Below are positions 47,050 through 57,324 of a stretch of DNA of 64,000 bases, piece by piece. Numbering within the stretch: position 1 is the first letter of the stretch; every line of letters starts with the position of its first letter. The stretch is from Henckelia pumila. Its lineage: Eukaryota; Streptophyta; Magnoliopsida; Lamiales; Gesneriaceae. The notes beneath the pieces are model-generated. The model made no database searches. It worked only from the letters and a program-made list of their open reading frames with translations, and was not told where the DNA came from. The stretch lies in the NCBI RefSeq assembly GCF_033568475.1, contig NC_133123.1:158983753-159047752 (forward strand). Direction: 5' to 3'. The position numbers and the translations under genes were made by a program.

Positions 47050-49304
47050 TCCAAGTAAGGCTGAAACACGCGGTTCATAAGATCCATGAAAACCGCGGGC
47101 GCGTTCGTCATCCCAAACGGCATCACAAGGAACTCGTAATGACCGTAACGAGTCCTAAAAGCTGTCTTCGCCACATCTGACTCTTTCACCTTCAACTGGT
47201 GATAACCTGAACGAAGATCAATCTTCGAAAAGATGGATGCACCTTGCAATTGATCGAAGAGGTCCTCGATCCTAGGTAATGGGTACTTGTTCTTCACAGT
47301 CACTCCGTTCAAACCTCGGTAGTCTATGCACAATCTTAGACTACCATCCTTCTTCTTAACAAAGAGGACTGGTGCGCCCCATGGGGAGAAACTAGGGCGA
47401 ATGAATCCCTTGTCAAGCAACTCTTGAATCTGCTCTTTTAACTCCTTCATTTCGGTAGGAGCCAATCTGTACGGTGCCTTGGAGATAGGCACAGTACCGG
47501 GAATCAAATCTATAGAGAACTCCACTTCTCTATCGGGCGGAATTCCCACAACATCGCTAGGGAACACATCCTCAAACTCCCTGACGATAGCCACATCAGA
47601 AATAACTGGTCGCTCCGGCAGCTCTGTCAAAGATAAACTGGCTAGAAATGACTCACACCCACTAAGTACAAGCCTCTGAGCTTGCAAAGTAGAAATGACT
47701 CGAGTCTTCCTCAAGCTCTTAGCAGCCTCAAACCAAAACGGTTCCTCGCCCTCAGGCCTGACTAGTACTGACCTCTGCTGAAAATCTATCATCACTGCAT
47801 TCTTCGTCATCCAATCCATCCCAAGAATCAGGTCAAACTCTGGCAAAGGTAGCACTATGAGGTCTGCTACCACTGACTGACCCTGCAAAAGCAGTACAAG
47901 GTCTCTCACCAAGCTCCTGGTGGATAGCTCTTCTCCTGAGGGGATAGTAACTGAGAATCCAACCTCCAATTCCTCGCTCTGAATGCCCCTCTCAAGGGCA
48001 AAAGACTCCGATATAAAGGAATGGGTAGCCCCTGAATCTAATAAGGCTCTCGTGGCTACGCCTGCCACAACAATCCTACCTGCATAGCAGTAGTTACAAC
48101 GACAAAAAGGTTGAAGTTAAAACCACGAGTTCTACTTAGGCTCATTCTAATTCAACAATTCCCAAACAAGATACTATTCATGCTAAACAGTCAAAGGTCC
48201 TAAGACATGCAACAAGTTACTAGAGTAAAACCTCAAACAAGAAAAGACTTAGAGTCGCATGCATCAACGAATCTTTAACTGCTCTAACCCAAAAGTTAAG
48301 ATATTACCTGTGAGAAGAGTAGTGTCTGGGTCGGCCTGCTCGGCCTCCATCACGAACACTCTGCCCTGCACGGGCCTCCTCAGCTCTGGACAATGGGTAG
48401 ACATATGTCCTGGCTTCTTGCACTTGAAGCAAACTCCAGCATCCTTCAAACATTTCCCAAAATGCGGACGATGGCAAAACTGACAAATAGGCTTCTCCCC
48501 AGCCTTGGGAGGAACCTGTCTCTGGGCCTGACGCCCCTGCGGTGCCTGTTGTCCCTGCTGTCTCGGGGGTCCATGATACGGCTTCTTGCCGTGCTGCTGC
48601 TGCTGAGAGTGGCCCTGATGAGGGAAGGGCCTCTTGCCATGCGCCTCCGCGCTAATATCTCTCAGCGTCTGCTCGGACCTCAAGGCACGCCTCAGTGCTG
48701 AAGCATAATCAGGTGGCTCAGCCATCAGCACATCCCTACGGATGGTAGGTCGAAGACCTACAAGAAAGTGCTCCAGCTTCTCTTTCTCATCATCTCCAAT
48801 CAACGGCACGAAATGGCAACCTCTCTCAAACTTCACCACAAACTGTGCCACCGACAAGTCTTCCTGTCTCAAGCTCATAAACTCCGTCTTCAAACGGCCT
48901 CTCACATCAGCAGTAAAATACTTCTCAAAGAACAGCTTCTTGAACTCAGTCCAAGGTAGAGTAGCTGGGTCCACAATCTTCTCCATTCCCTCCCACCAGA
49001 GGGCGGCATCATCCTGGAGGAGAAACACAGCACACCTCACTCTATCTGGATCTCCCAGCTGCATGTAGCGAAAGATCACCTCAAGGGAGCGGACCCAACC
49101 CTCCGCTATCAACGGATCAGTGGTGCCAGCGAAGTCCTTCGGATTCATCTTCCGGAACTGCTCATAAACAGTCCCCATCCCAGCTCTAGGAGCATCCGCA
49201 TGACGCTCGAGAATGCGGGCCAATCCCGCTAGCACCTGTCCTCCTACATCCTCCTGCGGTGGCGATGGAGGCGTAACTGCACGCGGATCATGACGACGAG
49301 CCAT
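47050..49304 (-). pseudogene. Truncated gag-protease-RT of gypsy G3
   Basis: Gag spans 48264-49304 (346-residue frame; retrotransposon-gag core, then a Gln-rich basic region and zinc knuckle [14 protein letters not shown]). The 228-nt predicted intron is at 48080-48307, with the same donor (CACAG|GTAATA) and acceptor (ATGCAG|GTAGG) as in the full copy. Protease (DSGATHSF) and RT follow from 48079 down to 47050. Coding is undamaged up to the junction, so loss of the 3' part came from the rearrangement, not from decay. Confidence 0.88.
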
Positions 49305-49508
49305 CTAAACGCATTGAGAAAATCCAACATTCAAATTTCATGCCTTAGAAAATATTTTTACTTCAAATTTAAACTTCTCAATAACTCAAGAAACTAATAC
49401 ATCAAAACTTAAACAGATAGAGACATTAAACTTAAATCTTACAGACTTTGAGGCGAGATCCCCTGAGTTTCAGCAACCGGCAGTAGGCTCAGCCCAAGCC
49501 AAGACCGT

Positions 49509-49520
49509 GCTCTGATACCA
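49509..49520 (-). other. Primer-binding site of the truncated G3 copy
   Basis: The minus strand reads TGGTATCAGAGC two bases past the LTR end, pairing with initiator tRNA-Met. Its presence directly beside the middle LTR shows that this LTR serves as the 5' LTR of the truncated unit. Confidence 0.85.
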
Positions 49521-49522
49521 AC

Positions 49523-52464
49523 TGTAACGACCCTCACTACTAGGCTATCAGACTATAATTAAAATAAAGGAAAATTACGGATTTTTAAAAATATTTTCCA
49601 TGACCTATTTGTAAAACAAATAAGCCATCAAGACTCAAACAGCAATTTAAATAAGGAAAGAAAATTGACTTCAAAACTTAAGTGCGTTAAACATAAACAT
49701 GCAATCCTAGTAACCACCTCCCGGTTACAGCATAAAGTAAACTAAAGCATTTAAAATTAATTCCAACGATAATCATAAACTTGCAAAAGCGGAAAACGTA
49801 CTTCAAAACATAAGCTGTAGCACAGGGAATGCACATCCTGGCTATAAATACTACAAGATCTCAAATAATACTTCATTATTACAAATTTGATAACTGTGCG
49901 GAAAACATAAACTGAAAGGAAGCAACGGTCACTGGGCCTCGCACTACCGATGGCCTCATCCCAGTAGATCACGACCCTCCGTCTCCTCCACAAAATCCTC
50001 ACCTGCAAACATTCAAGCATAGTGAGTCTAAAGACTCAACAAGCATAACTAGGATAATAACAAGGGTTTAAAATACGTGGTGCAAAAACTCAACTTAAAC
50101 TGTAATATGCATGAAACTAGAAAGATATAGAAATCATGCATTAATGAACTCACACTAAGATAAACTTTAACTTTCATAACATTCAACTTAGACTCATGCA
50201 TAACTGAAAGACTGACATCAATGCAAAACGAGTCAACTAAAATTGTGGAACTTTAACTTTTAAACTTTTCTTTACTTTTTCCTCTTAGAAATCCGATCCC
50301 TGATTTGTGACCCTCTGTTTCGATCATGATCATGGCTGCAGTGCACTATGCCGGCAAGACGACGAGATTTCTCCCGACGAACTTAACCCCTCTATGGCAA
50401 GGAGACCGAGATGCCTCCCGATCCCACATTGCCCCTCTGTGGCAAGGGTAAACAAGATGTCTCTTGCTCCTTGCCTAACCTCTATAACCTCTTGGTGAGT
50501 AGACCGAGGCATCCCCCGGCCTAGCAACACCCCTCTTGTCACAAACAGATCACTTCATTCAAAAATATTTGCTTTCTTTTCCCTTTTCATTTATAAAGAC
50601 TCAACGCATACATTAAATGGCATGCGAACAAGTAAGCTTCCTTTTTCTTTATTAAACTCAAGAACACGTCAAATGCACACGAATAAGCAATCTTTAAGAC
50701 ATGAGACTCGACTCGAAAATGTGAGTTTAAGGTGGATGAGTGGCTGCCCCTAAGTCCAAAGAAGACAACTTACCCAACAAAATCCTCAAACTTGACTTAA
50801 CTCGAGCAAGTAAACCGAAAAACCCTTAACTTTGTCATATCTTAACCAAAACCCGTCCCGCTTGAACCGACACCTCATAAACACTCCAAATTACCCCTAG
50901 GACCAGAAAGTAACCTCCAAGGATCACCCGAACATTACAAACCAAAAACATTCCCGGACAGCCCCTTATACTCTAAAAATTCTGCACTTACACCACAAAC
51001 TTAAAAGACTCATAACTTACTCAATACTTATCCGATTCGGGCCCATTTTATATCGACGCGACCACAACATCATGAACTTTACCATGGAATAGCCTAACCC
51101 TGCACAGACCTCAGCCACGACACTGCCCTGCCCCATGAACAGTGCTGCCCTGCACACTCACAACATCCAACTTACCTCTAACTCAAGAATTCAACCCCAT
51201 AACTCTCCTTCCTCAAATTTTCTCCATACCAAACAACCAAACACCTCAAATAACCTCTCTTAGGACTTTTTCCAAACACTTGGGCTACACTCAATCCACA
51301 CTTACACAACACATATCAAGAACATCAATAATTAACCATCAAAACTCCAAAATGTTGAACAATCAATCAAGACCAATGCAAGACCAATAAATACTTCAAC
51401 ATCAATTAAATTTCAGCCCCTACACATGCAACATTTCGAAAATTAGGTCCATATACAATCTGAAATTTCGAATTTTGGCAAGAACAACCATATAATTCCA
51501 TGTCAATGCACATATACTCAACATTAAATCACATAAACTCAACTCCCTAACATATTTAGAAAAAATCAGCCCCTAAACATGAAAAATTCGAAACCCTAAC
51601 CTTCTAACAACATGCATTCTCGAAAATATTGCAAGAAATCATAAGGGTGGGGGTAGATATTGCTTGAATGTGAGCCCAAAGGAGTAGCTACACTTGCCTT
51701 TCAACCTTTTACCCAAAAATTCGAAAATAAGGGGAGATGGAGGGAAGAACTCTTGGTCAAACTCCAAGCTAGGCTCCTTGTGGAGCTCCTCCGGCAGTGG
51801 GGACGGCGGCGGTCGGCGGCTGGAGGCCAAGGAGGAGGGCGGCGTGAGGGAGATTCTCCAAAGGGGGAAGGGGGCGGCTCCTAGGGTTTGGGAGTTAGGG
51901 TTATGTCTTGATTTTTAATTGAAATGTTTTAATGAGTGTAAATTAAAAGTGTAGTGTATTGTGTGTAGTGTTTTAAAATTTCACTTGTACTAGCAAAAGT
52001 ACTACTTGTACTATTAAAACTTTTTACCTCAAACTTTTTGCTATTTTCAAACTTCTAAATTTAAAATTTCAACTCTCAACATTTTAATTGAAATTCCACT
52101 AACCCGGATTTAATAAAATCTTATTTTATGGAAAATTTAGGAAATAACCCAAGAAAATGATAAAATTGCTTTTTGACCCCTAAAAATTCAAAATTTGCAT
52201 TTTTGGCCAAAACCCCTCTTTTACCTCTAACTTAAAATCTTAAAATTAAAAATCTTGAAAATAAACCACCGAAGCCCACCGTCGTCGCCTGCCTGGATAA
52301 AAAAATTACTAACTAAACAGTTCAAGGCATTTAATTCAAATAAGTCAAGCAAGGCTAACTTTAACTTAAACTTAAACAATTAAATTCAAGAAATTTAAAG
52401 ATATAAATACTGAAAATAATTTTTTAGGCATGATTTTAGAATTTTAGAAGTTCTTGGTGTTACA
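49523..52464 (-). repeat. Middle LTR of the G3 tandem
   Basis: 2942 nt; on the minus strand it starts TGTAACACC and ends GGGTCGTTACA. It is flanked by a polypurine tract on one side and a primer site on the other, so it is both the 3' LTR of the full unit and the 5' LTR of the truncated one. Compared with the LTR at 57325-60277 I count about six substitutions, a 1-nt and a 10-nt length difference. Confidence 0.92.
50380..50530. repeat. Degenerate tandem repeats in the G3 LTR
   Basis: Phrases such as 'cccctctatggcaagg', 'cccctctgtggcaagg' and 'agaccgag' with 'gatgcctcccg / gcatcccccgg' recur every 40-60 nt. The same block occurs at about 58182-58332 in the other LTR. Function unknown. Confidence 0.5.
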
Positions 52465-52480
52465 ATTCCTCCCTCCCTAA
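52465..52480 (-). other. Polypurine tract of gypsy G3
   Basis: The minus strand reads TTAGGGAGGGAGGAAT immediately before the LTR start TGTAACACC, about 20 nt past the pol stop at 52502. Confidence 0.85.
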
Positions 52481-52501
52481 TAAGAAATTTCGTCCTCGAA
52501 A

Positions 52502-55500
52502 TTAAAACTTACCAAAAAGCTCCGGATATCGAACCCTGATATCTGCTTCTGCTTCCCAAGTGGCCTCTTCATCCGAATGGTTCTGCCATCTCACCTTGAT
52601 CATTGGAATCGACTTGTTACGGAGTCTTCTCTCCTGTCTATCCAAAATCCGGATGGGCTTCTCCTCATAGGTCAAGTGAGGAGATAGCTGAAGCGGTTCC
52701 GAACTAAGCACATGGGATGGGTTCGAGATGTACTTCCTCAACATCGACACATGGAAGACATTATGGATCTTATCAAGGTTAGGCGGCAAGGCCACTCTAT
52801 AAGCCAGTACCCCTACCCTATCCAAAATCTCGAAGGGCCCTATGAACCTCGGTGCCAACTTCCCTTTCTTTCCAAACCTCATCATACCCTTCATGGGTGC
52901 AATACGGATAAAAACATGATCACCCACCGAGAACTCCAAGTCTCTCCTCCGGTGATCAGCATAACTCTTCTGCCTACTCTGGGCAGTCCTCATCCTATCA
53001 CGGATCTTAGCCACTACCTCGGTGGTCAACTGAACAATCTCCGGACCAAAGTCTGATCTCTCACCTATCTCATCCCACAACACTGGAGATCTACACTTTC
53101 TCCCATAAAGTGCCTCGTAGGGAGCCATGCCAATAGTGGACTGAAAGCTGTTATTATACGCGAATTCCACTAGTGGTAGTCTCGACTCCCAACTACCTTG
53201 AAAATCAATAGCACATGCCCTCAAAAGATCCTCCAAAATCTGAATCACCCTCTCTGACTGGCCATCAGTCTGCGGGTGGAAGGCGGTGCTAAAAAGTAGC
53301 TTCGTACCTATAGCGGAATGAAGACTCTTCCAAAAAGACGAAGTAAACCGTGGATCTCTATCAGACACTATAGAGACTGGAATACCATGTAGTCTGACTA
53401 TCTCCCGGATATACAACTCCGCGAACTGAGTCATCGTGAAATTCATCTTCACCGGTAAAAAGTGAGCCGACTTAGTGAGACGGTCTACAATAACCCAAAT
53501 AGCATTTGAACCTCTCACTGTCTTCGGCAATCCCACAACAAAGTCCATGGTGATATTCTCCCATTTCCACTCAGGAATAGGGAGAGGCTTAAGCAATCCG
53601 GCCGGTCTCTGATGCTCCGCCTTAACCTGCTGGCATGTCAGGCATTCTGACACGAATCGGGCAATGTCACTTTTCATGCCTGGCCACCAATAAAGCTGCT
53701 GAAGATCCCGATACATCTTCGTACTACCAGGGTGGATTGAGTACGGCGACGTATGTGCCTCTGCCATGATAGTAACTCGCAGAGAATCACCTGCGGGAAC
53801 CCAAAATCTACCTCTGTACCTCACAATCCCATCTACCACAGCATACAAACCGCTGCCTTTCTCTTCGTCCCTCTGTCTCCACTTCCTGATCTGCTCATCA
53901 ACTGACTGCGCTGCACGGATACGATCAAAAAGTGTAGTCTGCACGCTTAGGGAAGACAAACGGGGAGCTCTACCACTCGCATAAAACTCAAGACCGTACC
54001 TCTGAATCTCAACCTGCAACGGTCTAGACACTGACAAGGAGGTAAGCACTGCGGTCTTCCTGCTCAAAGCATCTGCAACCACATTAGCTTTACCAGGGTG
54101 GTAGCTAATATTGCAGTCATAGTCCTTCACCAACTCCAACCACCTACGCTGCCTCATATTCAACTCCTTCTGGGTGAAGAAGTACTTGAGGCTTTTGTGG
54201 TCTGTGAAGATCTGACTCTTCTCTCCGTAAAGATAGTGTCTCCAAATCTTAAGAGCAAACACTACCGCTGCCAACTCTAAGTCATGAGTAGGGTAGTTTT
54301 TCTCGTGCTCCTTCAATTGTCTAGAAGCATAGGCAATAACTCTATCTCGCTGCATCAAAACTGCTCCCAATCCCAACTTGGAAGCATCAGTATACACCAC
54401 AAAATCACCTTGCCCGGATGGCATGGTCAACACTGGCGCTGTCGTAAGAGCTTCCTTCAAGGTATCAAAGCTCCTTTGACACTCGGCACTCCAAACAAAC
54501 TTGGCGTTCTTCTTAGTCAACGCTGTCATAGGCACAGCAATGGAGGAAAAACCCTTGATAAATTTTCGGTAATAACCGGCTAATCCAAGAAAACTGCGGA
54601 TCTCAGACGCGCTCCTCGGTATAGACCACTCCTTCACTGCTTGAACCTTTGAAGGGTCTACTTCCACACCGCTCTTAGAAATAATATGACCCAAGAAAGC
54701 AACTTTCTCCAACCAGAATTCACACTTATCAAACTTGGCCAACAACTTGTGCTCTCGAAGCACCTCAAGAACGGTCCTCAAATGCTGTTCATGCTCCACT
54801 CTATCCTTCGAATAAATGAGGATGTCATCGATAAAAACAATGACAAAGCGGTCCAAGTAAGGCTGAAACACGCGGTTCATAAGATCCATGAAAACCGTGG
54901 GCGCGTTCGTCATCCCAAACGGCATCACAAGGAACTCGTAATGACCGTAACGAGTCCTAAAAGCTGTCTTCGCCACATCTGAATCTTTCACCTTCAACTG
55001 GTGATAACCTGAACGAAGATCAATCTTCGAAAAGATGGATGCACCTTGCAATTGATCGAAGAGGTCCTCGATCCTAGGTAATGGGTACTTGTTCTTCACA
55101 GTCACTCCGTTCAAACCTCGGTAGTCTATGCACAATCTTAGACTACCGTCCTTCTTCTTAACAAAGAGGACTGGTGCGCCCCATGGGGAGAAACTAGGGC
55201 GAATGAATCCCTTGTCAAGCAACTCTTGAATCTGCTCTTTTAACTCCTTCATTTCGGTAGGAGCCAATCTGTACGGTGCCTTGGAGATAGGCACAGTACC
55301 GGGAATCAAATCTATAGAGAACTCCACTTCTCTATCGGGCGGAATTCCCACAACATCGCTAGGGAACACATCCTCAAACTCCCTGACGATAGCCACATCA
55401 GAAATAACTGGTCGCTCCGGCAGCTCTGTCAAAGATAAACTGGCTAGAAATGACTCACACCCACTAAGTACAAGCCTCTGAGCTTGCAAAGTAGAAATGA

Positions 55501-57106
55501 CTCGAGTCTTCCTCAAGCTCTTAGCAGCCTCAAACCAAAACGGTTCCTCGCCCTCAGGCCTGACTAGTACTGACCTCTGCTGAAAATCTATCATCACTGC
55601 ATTCTTCGTCATCCAATCCATCCCAAGAATCAGGTCAAACTCTGGCAAAGGTAGCACTATGAGGTCTGCTACCACTGACTGACCCTGCAAAAGCAGTACA
55701 AGGTCTCTCACCAAGCTCCTGGTGGATAGCTCTTCTCCTGAGGGGATAGTAACTGAGAATCCAACCTCCAATTCCTCGCTCTGAATGCCCCTCTCAAGGG
55801 CAAAAGACTCCGATATAAAGGAATGGGTAGCCCCTGAATCTAATAAGGCTCTCGTGGCTACGCCTGCCACAACAATCCTACCTGCATAGCAGTAGTTACA
55901 ACGACAAAAAGGTTGAAGTTAAAACCACGAGTTCTACTTAGGCTCATTCTAATTCAACAATTCCCAAACAAGATACTATTCATGCTAAACAGTCAAAGGT
56001 CCTAAGACATGCAACAAGTTACTAGAGTAAAACCTCAAACAAGAAAAGACTTAGAGTCGCATGCATCAACGAATCTTTAACTGCTCTAACCCAAAAGTTA
56101 AGATATTACCTGTGAGAAGAGTAGTGTCTGGGTCGGCCTGCTCGGCCTCCATCACGAACACTCTGCCCTGCACGGGCCTCCTCAGCTCTGGACAATGGGT
56201 AGACATATGTCCTGGCTTCTTGCACTTGAAGCAAACTCCAGCATCCTTCAAACATTTCCCAAAATGCGGACGATGGCAAAACTGACAAATAGGCTTCTCC
56301 CCAGCCTTGGGAGGAACCTGTCTCTGGGCCTGACGCCCCTGCGGTGCCTGTTGTCCCTGCTGTCTCGGGGGTCCATGATACGGCTTCTTGCCGTGCTGCT
56401 GCTGCTGAGAGTGGCCCTGATGAGGGAAGGGCCTCTTGCCATGCGCCTCCGCGCTAATATCTCTCAGCGTCTGCTCGGACCTCAAGGCACGCCTCAGTGC
56501 TGAAGCATAATCAGGTGGCTCAGCCATCAGCACATCCCTACGGATGGTAGGTCGAAGCCCTACAAGAAAGTGCTCCAGCTTCTCTTTCTCATCATCTCCA
56601 ATCAACGGCACGAAATGGCAACCTCTCTCAAACTTCACCACAAACTGTGCCACCGACAAGTCTCCCTGTCTCAAGCTCATAAACTCCGTCTTCAAACGGC
56701 CTCTCACATCAGCAGTAAAATACTTCTCAAAGAACAGCTTCTTGAACTCAGTCCAAGGTAGAGTAGCTGGGTCCACAATCTTCTCCATTCCCTCCCACCA
56801 GAGGGCGGCATCATCCTGGAGGAGAAACACAGCACACCTCACTCTATCTGGATCTCCCAGCTGCATGTAGCGAAAGATCACCTCAAGGGAGCGGACCCAA
56901 CCCTCCGCTATCAACGGATCAGTGGTGCCAGCGAAGTCCTTCGGATTCATCTTCCGGAACTGCTCATAAACAGTCCCCATCCCAGCTCTAGGAGCATCCG
57001 CATGACGCTCGAGAATGCGGGCCAATCCCGCTAGCACCTGTCCTCCTACATCCTCCTGCGGTGGCGGTGGAGGCGTAACTGCACGCGGATCATGACGACG
57101 AGCCAT
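52502..57106 (-). CDS. Gypsy gag-pol polyprotein of G3, joined by a predicted 228-nt intron
   Basis: Gag frame: 57106 to its own stop at 56066 (346 residues), with capsid-type core ([18 protein letters not shown]) and zinc knuckle [14 protein letters not shown]. Pol frame: about 55881 to 52502, with protease [10 protein letters not shown] (catalytic FIDDILIYS near pol residue 347), RNase H ([15 protein letters not shown]), integrase (CLTCQQVK zinc finger, [25 protein letters not shown]) and a chromodomain-like end (EEATWEAE...YPELF). Between them lie several stops in the shared frame. Splicing 55882-56109 (CAG|GTAATA to ATGCAG|GTAGG) removes them and gives a continuous frame of 1458 codons with the gag-protease junction intact. 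Unspliced RNA would yield gag alone. All enzyme active-site residues I can check are present. Confidence 0.88.
55882..56109 (-). other. Predicted intron between gag and pol of G3
   Basis: 228 nt on the minus strand: donor CACAG|GTAATATC, acceptor TACTGCTATGCAG|GTAGG, with a possible branch sequence (TTTTAAC) and a T-rich tract ahead of the acceptor. It contains at least six in-frame stops. The join is phase 1 and exact. The truncated copy has the same segment at 48080-48307. Confidence 0.7.
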
Positions 57107-57310
57107 CTAAACGCATTGAGAAAATCCAACATTCAAATTTCATGCCTTAGAAAATATTTTTACTTCAAATTTAAACTTCTCAATAACTCAAGAAACTAAT
57201 ACATCAAAACTTAAACAGATAGAGACATTAAACTTAAATCTTACAGACTTTGAGGCGAGATCCCCTGAGTTTCAGCAACCGGCAGTAGGCTCAGCCCAAA
57301 CCAAGACCGT

Positions 57311-57322
57311 GCTCTGATACCA
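57311..57322 (-). other. Primer-binding site of the complete G3 unit
   Basis: The minus strand reads TGGTATCAGAGC two bases after the LTR end at 57325; initiator tRNA-Met type. Confidence 0.88.
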
Positions 57323-57324
57323 AC

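Larger units (their letters stand above)
47050..52464 (-). mobile_element. Ty3/gypsy element G3, truncated copy (LTR, gag, protease, part of RT)
   Basis: On the minus strand, LTR 52464-49523 is followed by gag, protease and RT up to the residues just before the catalytic FIDD box, then a blunt junction to C2 gag at 47050. Over about 2.47 kb it differs from the full copy (54857-57324) at about seven sites by my reading. The LTR is shared with the full copy to its right. Confidence 0.9.

Noticed and set aside
50380-50530. CRISPR-like spaced repeats
   Set aside because: Degenerate, irregularly spaced repeats in a plant LTR; eukaryotic DNA, no array structure.
51639-51830. 63-residue minus-strand proline-rich ORF in the G3 LTR
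   Set aside because: Relies on a non-ATG start, and its frame is shifted in the other LTR by a 10-nt indel.
51870-51910. CCCTAA-like phrases (interstitial telomere repeat)
   Set aside because: Only two imperfect units on the minus strand, in both LTR copies; not a telomeric tract.
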